This document shows positions 24,301 to 37,397 of a stretch of DNA of 64,000 nucleotides, piece by piece (positions within the stretch are counted from its first letter, which is position 1; each line of letters starts with the position of its first letter). Source of the stretch: Cardinalis cardinalis (lineage: Eukaryota; Chordata; Aves; Passeriformes; Cardinalidae); assembly GCA_014549065.1 (NCBI GenBank), contig JACDOX010000015.1:8439016-8503015 (forward strand), given 5' to 3'. Made by a program: the position numbers and the translations under genes. The notes under the pieces are model-generated. The model saw only the letters and a list, made by a program, of their open reading frames with translations. It was not told where the DNA came from and searched no databases.

Positions 24301-25078
24301 GAGCACCTTGTCAATGTGCATCATGTCATCCTGATGTATAAGAAATTATTTTATTGACTTAAACAGAATAAATCTATTTGCCATTTTCACCCTTGTCCCA
24401 GCAGTTATTTACCACTGTTTGTCAGCTGCTAGCAAAATAAAAGCATATGCAAACACATAATGCTCAGTGGCATCTTGTCAGCCTGCCATCCTTGAATGGC
24501 TGTTCATCTTACAGCATTTTACCTTTCTGTGGCAAAAAGAAAACCTTCCTGGACCTGACACCTAAAACAAACAGTACATGAAAAGATGGAGAACAAGTTC
24601 TCCATTCCTCCAAAGTGTGCCTTACACTCTTACTGACCTAATTTTTAGAGACTTGATAGGTTTTTAATGTAGCACCTGATGTCAAAAGAGAGTTTATAGA
24701 AAGTATTTTCATTAACAAGCTCTTAATTCTATTCCCTTTCAGCAGATCCCTGCTCTTAAGGCTCTCTTCATCATAAATTTTCTCCAGTCAGCCTATTCAG
24801 CTTCCAAGCAGTGACAGTCTTTCTTTTTCTCAGATTAAAGTATTGATAATCAAATCAGCATTTAGATAATAGAGCCCTTAATGTTCTGAGCACTTTTAGA
24901 CAGCTGAAGCAAACTTTGCCATCACAAGCCATGATTCCTTACAGCAGCAAACAATACATCTGGGTTTGAATTAAAATGAGGCCCNTCTGATGTGGGGTGG
25001 GAATGTAGGCAGTCAGCTAATTGAAATTTCCCCCCATAGAAGGGAAACAAGGCATTTTTTAACCAAGAGAATGTAATT

Positions 25079-25096
25079 AAAAAAAAAAAAAAAAAA
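25079..25096. repeat. A18 homopolymer
   Basis: Eighteen consecutive A followed by GGAGGGG. No adjacent sequence resembles a retrocopy. Confidence 0.85.
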
Positions 25097-26959
25097 GGAG
25101 GGGAAAACTCTGAGAGGGTGTTGGTTGTACGTTCATTTTCCATGAATGGCTTGTCTCTTGTCATATTTACACACAAGTGAAACCCAAATGCATGTCAGCA
25201 ATTGAAGAGTAATCAGCAGAGTAATGCACCTCCTTTATACTGAGGCCCATAAATCTCACTCTGTGCCATTATTGGTGTAAATGGAACAGATGTATTGATT
25301 ATTTGCACCTTTGTTCCGACTGGAATATTTACTGCAGTCCTCTAGCTGCTACCAAAAAAATGTATGTGATAAATTAAGATTGCAGTTCTGTTCTATCTAG
25401 CAAGTGATTGCTTCTGTGGAAAACAGAAATAACTATCNGAGCTATAAACAGATTATTATGGATGAGTCAAAATTACATTTAACTCATTTTTACTAGCCTG
25501 ACTATAAAAAAACTTCTTGGATAAGAATTATTCCCCAATAGAACTAGTTTATTCCTGATAAGACAGGCATTGCCAATTAGTGTTTACTAGGATTTAGTCT
25601 ATGAAGATGAAGAGATGCTTAAATTAAGTGCATTGAAGTAAATTTACAGTAATTCCTTTTACTAACAGAAATACCATATATATAGACACATATATAGGTA
25701 CCTCTGCATGTGTAATTATACATGAAAAATGAAAATTTTATTTCTTTACCCATATGTGTATGCATATCAATTANCAGGATGTTTCCTATGTGATGCACTG
25801 CATTTACATGAGGATTGGAAGCAGAGCAATTCCTGACAGCACACCAAAAACTGAACTTGCAACTTAAGGTTGGAGTAGAGGATCTTGTCTCTTCTNCCAG
25901 GGCAGAAATTGGGAAGATAAGGAGGTGAAGCAGTGCTAGAGGGCTGTGGAGAAGCTCTAATGATATTTACCTAAGTGCACTGCTGCTTCTCTGTGTGCTG
26001 GGAGAGTGGAGNGAGGAGCAGGTGAATATTTCCTCTTGGAGCAGTGGCTCCGTGGCTGCTTTGCCACCTCCAGCACTGAGGCACCCCCAGATCACTTGGC
26101 CTCTTCCCACAATTAGTCCAGATGCAGGAAACCTGTTAGTCTTTCATCTGTATCAACTGCTTCTGGCATTGCCAATTCATTACAGTTTCAAACAGACCNA
26201 ACATTTGAAACAAATATGCCATTGCACACGTTCTCCTTTTTGCTACTCTTTGTCCTAAATTTATCTTGAATATTCTGAGTGATACCCTCAGACCTTCCAG
26301 GATCAGAAATAAAATGATAAGCAGAGGAGCTTCCTAATAGTGAAACAACTGCTTCTACTTGGCCTTGGGAGCNTGCACAAGGTGGTCATGGTCAGAACAG
26401 CAAGTGTTTTGTACAAAGTCTGGCTGTGCTGCAAAAAAGTAGAAATAAATAAATCTCACTAAACTAATACCACAAAATCAAAGCTGTTTTTCCAAATGAA
26501 GCCATAGATTTGTCAAAGCCTGGTTCTTGGGAAGACAGAGGCAGAGGATACAGGTATTCTCCATCTCACCTCAGTGAACTGGAATTTATGTTACATTCCT
26601 GTCTGTGTGCAAGTAAGACAAACAAACCTCACATATGCCTGATCACACCAGGTNACCACCAGCAGCATCTGTATTGCTGATATTTTGATATCTGCTCTGA
26701 ATACAGGATCATAATTTCAACATGGACTTTGAAAGTATCTAAAGGCAGATGTCAAAGGAAAAGGGGATTAAAATGTGCATTGATTTTGTCAAATAGGAGC
26801 TCATCCCACAATAATCAATGACTTTCTCTGTTAAAATAATATTGTAGATCTTGTCTGTCTTGAGCCAGGGAAGGGTATTGGTTGTACTATCATGTGGGAA
26901 ATACAGATTAACAAACATGATGGGATTCACAGGGAAATAAAAAGAAATGGTAGGACCTG

Positions 26960-27840
26960 GCTTCCAGGGAGAGAGAAACAGAGAGGGTTAAAGGGGAAAT
27001 ATAAGGCTGAAGAAGATTCATTAGCAGAGTTCCTCAAGGATAAGGTCTGGAGCTAATTCTGCTCACTATTTTTATTAATGAGCTTGGCAGGACTATTAGG
27101 AAATTAACTAATATCAAACCAACTTACTGGTGCCAAGGTGCTGGGAGGCACTCTCAGGGGAGAGGAGGAGTGAACTGACACGCAGAAACTGGACTGGCCT
27201 CAGAACTACATTCAAGGGCTTGAAATCAAGGTCATGCATAAGGGAATAGTAATTCTGCTGCACATTAGGAGTTCATAATTTGGAAATGACTGTGGGGCAA
27301 AAATAAAAGAGTGCAGAATATTACCATGATACAGCAGTAGAGTGGTCAAATTCACTCTAAATACATAAAGGGCAAAAGTGTTTCTAAAAGTGAGAGGGAG
27401 GCACAAGCAGAGCTGTGNGAAGTCCTCGTGCATTGTGTGCTCACCATCAGGAGAGATGATTTCTGGCTGCTGGAGGGACAGGGAAGGCAGGCAGCAGGGC
27501 TGGGAAAAACACCACCTACTTCATAAGAGGAGACCAAAACACCTGGATTGTTTATCTTAGTGACACAAAGAACGGTGGTGGCTGCTGTGCAGATGCNTTT
27601 GTGGGTTCAGCATGAGGAGGGAAAACCTCTTTTCAAGGTGAAGGAGCTTCGTGGTATAGGCCACATGGGAACACGCTTTGGGATCAGAAGATTGTATCTG
27701 ANCAACTCAGCAAACAGATTTTGAAACAGATTCATGATTACAGACAGAAAAAACCCCTGAGGTTTTCAAAGGGTCACATGATGTGAAATAGGTGGGGACT
27801 ACATCCCTGAGGTCCTTTTCAGTCTCCCTTTCTGTGCTCT
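26960..27840 (+). mobile_element. degenerate CR1 LINE copy (3' part of ORF2 plus 3' end)
   Basis: CR1 encodes an endonuclease/reverse transcriptase. At 27,026-27,088 one frame reads RVPQG, a stop, then a spacer ending TIFINEL. This is the eroded CR1 reverse-transcriptase block G-VPQG-...-LFNIFINDL. Downstream come matches to the CR1 region around 'caaggtcatgca' (27,228 onward) and 'tttggaaatgactg' (27,279 onward), in the correct order. The copy ends near 27,800-27,840 with 'ccctgaggtccttttcagtct', corresponding to the CR1 3' end '...gaggtcccttccagtcct'. Stops and indels are frequent, so it is an old inactive copy. The left edge is uncertain and the middle is poorly matched. Confidence 0.78.
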
Positions 27841-28985
27841 GCCAGGTCTGTATATAAAAAAATGCATTCCTTTCCAGGAGTCATCCTTCAGGAATATTTA
27901 TATTTAACNCCACAAATCTAGAAAATACTTGCCTTGGAATCTATTTTAAGGCAAAGAACTGGGTCTACTTCTAAGTTTTTCAGCCAAAAGATGGTCTTGA
28001 AAGACAAGTCTGAAAAACATATCTTGGACAGAGCAAGGAAGAGCGTCTGTGTCAGCAGTCTTGTGTCTTTTCTCTGAGCTCCTGTCATGCTCAGATTGCT
28101 AACAGAAGCAATGAACACAGGCTTCCTGAGTTAAATCTAATCCCTCTTCTCTGTTAAGAGAGAAGGATATACCAGCTTTGAAACTCTTCTAACCACTCTG
28201 AAGACCACTTGTTTTAAAGCTCCCTTGAAATAGGGGAATGCCACTGAAACCACTTCATCTTTCCCCATGGAAGGCTGTTAAAATGGGATCCATGAGCTCC
28301 ATGAGCAGTTGAAGTTACTTGTTTGCAATTGCATGTACATCAGAGGTCAAATAAAAGGGATTCTTTCCACTGCCTCATAACTATAAACTCTCTGAAAATT
28401 GGCTCCTACTTTGGTTCCCCAGCAGTAACAGCTATGAATATTGCAATGTCTCTATTTAGACATACATTGATGTGTAAAAGGTAAACACTACTTGCCAGTA
28501 TATATCTCTGGTGTAGTGTCCAGGAATAAAACCAGAAAACTGCCAGACACACAAAGAATGCCAGGATGCTGCTAATGCCACNCATCCAAAGCCAACCAAC
28601 TGTTAAATGCTGACATAAAACCAGGCCCAAAAAGTAATAGAAATGTTATCTATTCCCTACCAGCCAGAAATCCCAATGTGCATGAGCTAACAATGTGGGA
28701 AATGTAAGCCACATTATCGGTCCCATTTAGAAGTTATTATGATGCTCTTTCCCTCACTGTACAGACAGCCAAGTTGCAATAGCTCTGGCTAGTGAGCAGA
28801 CTGCATCACTCACCATAATTATCCATCACCCCTCAGTAAACAGAGAGATATGCTGTAGGCAAGGCTGGTAGCACAGCCTATTAATGCTGCCTGCCTTCCT
28901 CTTGTTAGAGCCTGCTTTTGGATACTCACAGCTTTACCACTGTTTAATCCTTCCCACTGAAAATTCCCAGGCCTTGAGTTTCACA
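27841..28985. other. non-coding stretch, nothing recognised
   Basis: Only short frames occur; the longest minus-strand ones (about 66-74 codons) match nothing known. No repeats of note. Confidence 0.6.
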
Positions 28986-29640
28986 TACAGAAAGTGTGGG
29001 GGAATATCACAGTTGAGATGGCCATGATACACAGAGTATCATCATACAATATCAGAAAGCTTCAACCCATCCAGAGTAACACCACAGCCCTTCAGGTATC
29101 TGCCCATCCAGAGTAACACCACAGCACTTCAGAAGGCCTCAGGTGTCTGCCCATACAGGGTAACATCACATCACTCCAGAAGCCTGCAAGCATTGTGTTC
29201 TTNAGNCCAACCTTTTATACNCCCCATGGTTCATGCATTGTANCTGNGAGCCCTCTGATCCCTNTGTGGTCGGTCAGTGCCCCTGGGCACTCCATGGCTC
29301 ATTGCTGTCAGTGCTGCTCNCCTGCTGCTCACAGCTGTGCCCACTGGGGATGAGGCTTGGCCCAACTCCGCTCCCAATTATCACAAACTGTGTGCCTACA
29401 GGGGAAGAAAAAGGCCAATTTTGAGCAGTTCAGCTTCCTGAACACTGAACACACTGAAGCCAGGGCTCTGCAGAGGGTGGGGTGAGGGAGTGATGAGGAG
29501 AGATGAGGCAGGATTGAGGCCTGTCCCATGGTGTGCTGTGCTCCCTGTTCTTGTCCTTTCANCCTCACCTTTGTGCTATTCAGGCCTGTCTGTAGGGTAA
29601 GTAGGTTAAATATAGGTTAAATATGGCTTTGGGATCCTAA
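28986..29640 (-). mobile_element. possible LTR-like element (tentative)
   Basis: On the minus strand a TATAAAAGG box lies at about 29,211-29,219, with a C/G-moderate presumed upstream region to its right and the tandem-repeat block (29,066-29,186) downstream of it. N bases are clustered around the box (about nine between 29,200 and 29,320), as can happen when multi-copy repeats are collapsed in an assembly. No clean TG...CA ends, polyadenylation hexamer or target duplication was found. It may instead be a unique promoter-like sequence. A small 'ataggttaaat' duplication lies near 29,600-29,625. Confidence 0.3.
29066..29186. repeat. three-copy tandem repeat, 37-47 bp unit
   Basis: Units begin CCCAT(C/A)CAG(A/G)GTAACA at 29,066, 29,103 and 29,150. 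Copies 1 and 3 are 37 bp long. Copy 2 is 47 bp because of about 10 extra bases (aggcctcagg region). Copies 1 and 2 are almost identical in their first 30 bases; copy 3 is more diverged. Confidence 0.85.
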
Positions 29641-32600
29641 GATGTGTGAGAATGCAGNGAAGCAGGGAACAGCCAGGGGGAGGGGTGTCAAGGTTGAGCA
29701 CTCCTCACAGCCGGGAGTGAGCCATGGCAGCCACAGTGATTCAGGGATGCTGGGGGAGAGCTGGGTGGTTGTGCAGCCTCTCCTTACCCACCAGCACCAC
29801 ACAGGAGCCCAGCCTGAGCGTGGGCATAGAAATGATCAGAAAAAAGTTTGCTATCTTGATTTAGGAAGATCTTCTGCCAACTTGTGTTGAAAGGACCAGA
29901 GCCTTCCAGTCTGAACTCAAAGCAAAGCAAATGAGTGAAAACTCCAAGATCTGCAAGCTGTTAAAGTGTGCCCTGCATTTAATGCTTTCTTTTCCCTTCT
30001 TATTTGGATCCTGAGCATTACTGTTGTATCATAATAAATGTTTGAATGATACTATAAATATTGATCTGGAAGGAAGCTGATAAAAATGAAGCATTGTTAT
30101 GAGCATGTCGTGGGGGTTTCAGAGTGAATGTATTGACTGATGTGCTTCACGGATTCAAATTACTGATATGCACTGGTTAGTTTTCAGGGGTTTGTAATCA
30201 TATCTTTGAAGCATAACAAATCAATTGGATACATAAAAGACTTCTAGAGGGAAAAAAAATCACAAGGATACATTTGAACAAAACACATAAGCCCATGTAG
30301 AATTTTTCAGAATCAGACACATCTAGGAGAGACAAGAACACTGCATGTCTGATCTCTGGACCATTGTGACTGTGATGAAATCTTTATCTGACCAAGTTCT
30401 CAGTAAGAAACAACCTGAAAAGGGAAGANAAGTTTTGTGGCCAGAGAGCAAATAAAAAGAAGCAAGAGTTTGATGGAAAGATTGAAAGAAAACTGGAAAA
30501 AAGAGCTGATAATGTGCAGCGCTGGGAAAGATGGAAATAACTGAGAATGGTCCTGTCAGAAACTCTTTGAGCTCTTTCCTTGGATTTTACACTGGAAACA
30601 AGCAAAATAATTCCATGGGGTTGTCTCCAGCTGTCCTGACTAATCAGTTTTACAAGGAAAACAGGCATTAATTTGCTATTTCTATCAGCAGCAAATTGCA
30701 GGGTCAGTGTCTGAAAATGAAAAATCCTGGCTGCAAAAAGCAAGATTGTGCTCAGCTGAAAATCATTGCAATAATGAATGCACTTTAACACATCTGTTAC
30801 ATCCTCTGGCTAAGAAAAATATTGCTTACAAGTAGGATGTTTAATCTGGCCCACTCCTGTGACTTTCAAAGACTGGGACCATCTATTTAAAGGCACCACA
30901 GTCCTCATTAAAAGCATTCACTTCTCAGGACTGGTATGTGTGTATCAGTTGCCATCAGTGGGTGTCCTTTGGTGTGGAGTGAGTAGGAGTAGTGGGAATT
31001 AACTACTTGGTCCTTTCTGATTTTGAGTATTGTGCAGTCATTATCTTGGATGGGAGANACTTTGGAATTTCCCTGAAGCCAGGTTTTTATCAGTTTCATT
31101 GCTGAGTAAAAATACTATTTCCCAGTAAGGAAATGACTTCTGGACTTCAGGCTTACATTGCAGTTCAGACAAAATGCAAGGGCTGTGAAAGGGCTGGGTT
31201 TTTGTTTGGGGGATATGACAGTTGCAATATCTACTTGGTTTTACCATTATCCTTTAATTGTGTGAGACCAGTGTCCAGGGAGCCCTGCTTCAATCAGTGC
31301 ACAAACACAGTACATCTAAGCTGTATGCAAAGAACTGTCCCTGCCCAAGCTTAAATAAAGGAGTAAAAAGGAGTGTTGCTCAGAGCAAAAAATCCAGTAC
31401 TGCCCTAAGTGCTTGTGAATCCTCCAGCAGCTGTTGCCATGCTATGAGGGGCAGCCTGGAAAGGTGTGTGTGTGTCTGGGCAGGCTCTCTGTNCTCACTA
31501 CACACTAATCTCACCTCCAGGCTCTCTGTCTCTTTTTAATGCCTGCTGTATTTGTTATAAGAAGAGCAAGGGCTGGTCTGGTTCACTTTCTGGTGGGGGC
31601 TACAGAGCCTTTTTCATGTCCTTTCTGTCTCCACTGAGAGATTGGCCCCTTGCTAGGAATCCTGTCCCATTTTTGCCCTGCTCCTCCCGCAGCAATGCAT
31701 CAAAACATTTGCATTATGGATATTTTAGGAAGTGCATTGTTTATACTTTATGATTTTTAAGTAAATTTCAGCTAAAGCAGATAAAACTTTTTTTTCCCCT
31801 TAAATTTTGGGAAAAATTATTAAAGAACATCTCTTATTACTATTGGAAAGGCTCAATCCCTTCTTCCAGCATCCTTCCTTTACTCTTGTACCTAAAAAGA
31901 GAGCACCAACTTACCAGCTTGTGCATAAAGGTAACTTGGACAATGTGTTGTCAGCATGTGTGTAGCTTTATTTTTATCCATACATTTCTGTGGCAGGTCA
32001 GCCCAAATTAGTTTCCTACAGAAGCCTGGAGAGATCCCCACTAATTGGATCATTCATGCAATTGGTTCTTTTGTGACAAAGCTCTCTCTGAATACCTCAA
32101 TGGCAGTCATGGAGGGCAAAGGTAAAGCATCTATGAGGTGTGACATNTGTTGATGGATGTCTCAGGAATCTCCAGTGATCACATTTGAAAGCATGTTTTC
32201 ACCCAACACAATGTTTATAATTCACACAGACTGTTTCCTGCTAAAATAATAATAATAATATAAAGTATAAATNACATTATGGTATTTGCAACAAGAACAA
32301 AAAGTAAAAAGTAGCAAAAAGGAGAAATGTTTCTGGATACAGTTTATGAAAGGAGTAATCAGAGTAAATTGGCAGTGTTATGAAATCCTCATTATTTGGG
32401 ATCTTCAAACCTAGATTGGTTAAAACATAAAAAGTTCCTGTTGGAAACGTGTCTGCCCTAGTAGAGAGTTGAACTATTTGACCTAAGAGGCTGTTTTGAT
32501 CTCTATCTTCCACAATTATACAAAAATAGTATAACTCATTTGAATCTTTCTTNGTCCTGACGAGTGTATCTGCTTCCCTTCAGCCACAGGAAGCCTAAAT

Positions 32601-35600
32601 CAGGTGGTTTTCCTAACTTTTAAATTAACTATCATGGAACTTGGAGGCAAACCAACTCTAGCTGATATGAAAGGTAGAAACTGTTGCAAGGAAAAGAGAA
32701 AGATTAGCTATTTAAATGACAATGGAGAATGACAAAGAGGGATGCTGACAGGACTATGACTTGATTAAGATGGAGCTTTTCATTAATTTTTGTAGAGCAA
32801 CTCTAATTGTTACAAAAACTATATTCAGCACTTTTCTATCATTTTAATTCTATTTCAAATGGATTTAATTTAATTTTCTCAATGACTAAGTTTTGGATTT
32901 AAACACATTAATGAGTGGTCCAGTTTTTCCAAAGGGGAGCAGGGCTCTGCCCCCTGAGATCTGGACTGACATTCATTTGTATGTTTGAAAGCCTCTGCAC
33001 ATATGTTCCATGTATAATTTCATCCTTTTCTATACATTAACTTCTAAAAGCCCTGTGTGGGTTGAAATTGTTATAATACCTATTTTGTATTGCCACTTCT
33101 TATTGGTGTTCATTGTTTCCCCAGCCAAGCCTTGCAGAAATAACAGCAACTACAAAATTCTCCACAGTACTTAAGAAAATGCCAGATGATGTCACAGTTA
33201 AATTTCTTCATGAAGTGCCAACATGAACCTTACTAGTAACTAAACTTGAGCTGCTAAGTTAAATTTGTAGAAATTCAGACCTCTCTTTGTAAGAGTTCAT
33301 AGTTATCTGAGCATAATAAAACTTTGTGTAAAAGTCTCTCTGAGGCATTATGGCCATTTGTTCAGGGTTCAGGACTCCTGAGATTGGTCTCTAAGCTAAA
33401 CCTNATTTTGAAGGAAGAAGCATGCATTCTTAGTCCACCATCCCTCCAAAATATAACAAATGTACAGAAAGTCAAGACTCTGGCTGGCAAAAGNTGCATG
33501 TGCTTTGCCAGCTCCCTTTGGTAACCTGCCCCACCTGATTATCTGCCTCTGAATACAAGGTACTGAAGAGGAGAATCCCTTTCCCCATCCCAGCAGTTAC
33601 AGACTTCTGAATTTTTTTTTGTGTTATGCAGAATACCTCAGCAGAGCTCTNCTTCTCTATTGCTTCCAGTGACAGTGGAAGGACAGTGTGTTCTGCCAGT
33701 GTAATTTCAGTGCATGTGAATCATTGCATCTTTCCTTGCAGTGAAGAAACTGTCCACAGTTCTATATTAGTAGGTGGGAGTATTGGGTAGAGAAGAGGTT
33801 CCTATGTAAGTTTATTCTCTCTATACTTAGAATTTTTAATTAAAAAAATAGAATATCTTCAATTTTCTACATAGCCTTTTTCCACTATTCCTTCACGGAG
33901 TATTGACCTNAAAATCGGTTGCCACAAATATCTGATAATGAGAGTTTGAACTGTTTGTTCTGATAGGTCACACCATTTCTATCCTATTGATTCCATATGT
34001 GTACTGGAGGAGCACATGCAAGGAAGAGAATTTTAATGGCCAAAGACCCCGAAGCTCTGAGGAAAGTAAGGAAGTAAGACAGGGTTTGGGAATGGTGCTT
34101 CACTCACTATGCTTTCCTTTTTGGTTTGCACAGCAGGAAATAAAAATCAGGTGACGTAAAGACTTATTGGCTGACAAGCATGGCCATGGAATTTGANTCC
34201 CTTGTATTCCGTTATATAATACATATATTACATTCCCTCATATCACTAGCACNTAGCAAGTAATCACCTATGCATGAGCAGCTATAATTTACTGTGCTTG
34301 GGCTTGTCATTGTCTGGACTTTGCTGAAGAATCCTAGAAGCTGTATTATGAAGAAATGCTAATTGTCATGGTTCCCTTTCCCAAAATGTACTGAGATCAT
34401 TGCTACATTCTGAGGGCTGCAGATTTCTTTCATGGCTGTGGAAACAAATTCTTTGTCTCTGTGCTGGTTTCTGTATAAGGGAGCCCAGTCAGCCTCTTGT
34501 TTGGCTCATTTCCTCACTCCATTTCCACAGGAGTAACCTTCCAGTAGATGCAGTGCTTTTCCAGGACCAGACCCACAATCTGGGGTCCGGATGAAACAGA
34601 AAATTTGGGAGAATGTTGGCTGGGTCCTCTTTATGACAGGAGGAACGAGCTGGGTGTCAGCACAATGAACTCCCAGAACTGAGCATTTTTAGTTGTTTGG
34701 TATTCAAAGCATCACTGGGAGCTTAGAGGGCATCAACAGTTGGCTGGGATCTCCCACTTCAAAGCCTTCCCAAAGCCCAGCAAGGGGCTGGAAGGTATTG
34801 CCCATGCTCAGGACATTCATACCCCATAGCTGCAGGAACTGGAGCAGTTTCATCACAAAGCTGTGAGGGTTTGCAGCACTGAGAGCAATGTCCCTGGCAC
34901 TGACAGCAGCCTTGCATCTACTGGGTAGTATTTCTCATTTTCCATGTCGACCCTCTTTGTGAGGGTGACTGTGTGAGCACATCTTTAACAATGCCCTGCC
35001 TGCAGAAAGCAGTCAAGACAAAGAAATTACCCATTAAAACCAAGCAAATCCCCAGACAAAGAGTATGGGCTTGTTCCAGGAGTAATTTTGAGGTGCTCCT
35101 TCTCTTTCCTCAGAAATTTTGAAATGGTCACTTGGGTCAGGCAAAGAGTGAAAAAAACAAACTGATAACACAGTGGACAGTCCTTTCCTGCTAAGAGAAT
35201 GCACTGCCAGTTTTTGGCTGCTCTTTTCTTCATCCTCTTAAAGCTGCAAATTGCACCTCATTTTACAATCTGTGCTGTGATGTGAAAGAGATATTAGACA
35301 TTGTTGCTCAGAAAAGGTTGGGGTAAAGTGGCCTTGGCCTGTGCTTTTCTGCCTACAGCATTTTAAGGCATCTCAGGAAAAGCATGGTGGGTATTATTTA
35401 GTCTCATTTTCTCAAGGCCACTTAAACACTGTTTTGAAAGGGAGGATGGACACAATGACACCCAGAATCCTATTTTAAGATGTCCATTAGTGCCCTGGAA
35501 TGTGTGGAGCGAGGAGTGTCTGGATTCCCTGGCAGCCCTGGCTGTATGAGGTACGGCTCAGCTCCCACCTTGCTGGCTCGGGAGTGCCCCACATAATTCA

Positions 35601-35957
35601 CTGAACTCAAGGAACACAGCAGGCAAATTGCAATGCAGCAGCAGGAGCAGGGGGCCCAAATGGCCATGCTCAGATTGAGATACTTTTTAGAAATTACAGT
35701 AAATGGGGGCTNTCAGGCACTGGGTGATGGGGAATGGAGAAGGGACCTAGGTGTGTGTGACACTGACACATGATGAGCTACTTGTTTTTAATATTTTCTC
35801 CTGTGCTGAAATCACTTTCTTCTGCAAAGCCACTTGAATGAATTGATTTACTTGTATGGTACAGACCATAATTGCTTACAGCACATAATGTGCACTCAGA
35901 TAGGTAAAACAAGCAATATAACCCAATGGGTGCCTTAATGAGATGTCCAAGNCAGGC
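29641..35957. other. non-coding stretch, no gene recognised
   Basis: Short frames only. A 135-codon minus-strand frame at 30,384-30,791 has no recognisable domain. An (AAT)n microsatellite lies at 32.25 kb, and a lone CRE-like TGACGTAA occurs near 34.15 kb. Nothing else is supported. Confidence 0.6.
32245..32261. repeat. (AAT)n microsatellite
   Basis: About five and a half AAT units in an A/T-rich context. Confidence 0.8.
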
Positions 35958-36036
35958 ATTTGGACACTCAAATTGGCACTTAGGTGCGTAAAATTCACAT
36001 TTACATGTCTAAGTGGCAATTTGGAGCATCCAGATT
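35958..36036. repeat. imperfect inverted repeat (hairpin), arms about 34-36 nt
   Basis: The left arm 35,958-35,991 and right arm 36,001-36,036 are inverse copies around a 9-nt loop. The core pairs CAAATTGGCACTTAG with CTAAGTGGCAATTTG with a single mismatch, and the outer parts pair with several mismatches and G-T pairs. It resembles the palindromic non-autonomous DNA-transposon relics of reptile/bird genomes ('ggcacctaaa...' type). A structured RNA such as a microRNA precursor is an alternative. No flanking target duplication was seen. Confidence 0.55.
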
Positions 36037-37397
36037 AGGGATTAAGTTTCCCATGTTTGAAAACTGAAACCCTGTCTCTTTACTCTTGCCATTGTTATCT
36101 GCTGGCTGTGGAGCTGCAGTCAGCACAGGCAGAGTGCTGGGGGATTAAATGAAAGAGCACATGCAAAGTTGTGCATTATTACAGCAAGGGATGCAATTAT
36201 TGTTTGTGGGCTTGACGAGCTGCCTGAGGAGAACACGTGCTTGTTTTAATGTGAGTATTTTGGGCACCTCCAATATGAGCTAAATGTAACTAGCTGGGGA
36301 ATGCTGGGACTAAAGTAGAAATGGAAAATTGGTGCTTGTGTGGGTGTGCCTTCCTACACNGCCTATATTTAACCAGCTGAAATGCTGCTTCAGTGCTGAA
36401 GTAACAGCAGTATTGGCACAGTCCTGTTCACAGCACTGAAAAATGAGTTTCTCAGGGGAAGCAAAGGACATNNTCTCTTCATTATGGGACTGGTAGATAC
36501 CATCAGCATTGTTAAACCCCCTTATTGTACCCAAACAGTAAATTCTCAGTTTTATGGCTGTCATGTGAAGATCAGGCTCACACCCCAATGCAACTCCTGA
36601 CTCATCAGTGTCATCAGCATCAGGCCAGGGGGTTGTTTGCACTGCAAGGAAGCAGAAGAAANCACGATTGAGATTATGATATGTTTGATAAGTGTGAGAA
36701 AGCAAGTGACAGAGTTACAGGCAGAGGCTCACCCATAGATTAGTGACCTTAAATTAAATGATAAAATATGCCTGGAATAAAAAGGAATCTTGCTGGGAAC
36801 TTCTCCAAGCTCCAGCCCATATGTTACTGGCTAATAATTTTTCACCTTCATCTGCCAGAGTAATTAGACAAAAGTGAAACAGTACTCTGCTTATTTNTCT
36901 TGCTACTGTTTCATATTACCCACTAAGAAATGGTGGGCTATTTTAAGATTACCCCAAATATAGAGGCCCACTGGGAGTAGCTCTTTGGTAATCTGGTGAT
37001 TGGTTTAACTCACCAGTTACAAACAATACAATAGATTTTATTAGGGCTTTTTTGTTTGTTCTTTAATAGGGAAAAAATTATAAAAATATACAACATATAT
37101 AATTGAATTTAGCTCCTGTTACAAATGAAATAATGGATTTGTGCTGTCTCATACNGACTGTAAATCTGTGTAATTCTACTGAATCTACTCCAGTGTAAAG
37201 TTGGAGCACAGAATAAAGTCCAAAATGCTTATTGCCAATTTAATAGAAATTGGCATTCACAATCTTGGTAGAAACAGTGCTTCAAACCAATGCATTCTCA
37301 CCTACATTAAACACAGGCATGGATGTAAGCAGCAGGTTATTCCATTATAGCCTTGGGCTTCTCAGCAGAACAGATGAAGTCTGTGGACTGAAGCACG

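Larger units (their letters stand above)
16693..26959. other. non-coding stretch, no gene recognised
   Basis: About 10 kb with only short open frames. It holds a CA/GT microsatellite near 17.25-17.29 kb, a G-quadruplex-type motif at 18.83 kb, a small tandem duplication at 20.07 kb, T16 at 21.32 kb and A18 at 25.08 kb. Around 24.9-25.35 kb the sequence looks like vertebrate conserved non-coding DNA (AT-rich, homeodomain-type TAATTA/ATTA cores), but this cannot be shown without alignment. A 152-codon minus-strand frame at 17,069-17,527 runs through the CA repeat and is not credible as a gene. Confidence 0.6.

Noticed and set aside
34145..34160. CRE-like TGACGTAA as a promoter element
   Set aside because: A single 8-base match in 64 kb is not evidence; no TATA, CpG island or exon nearby.
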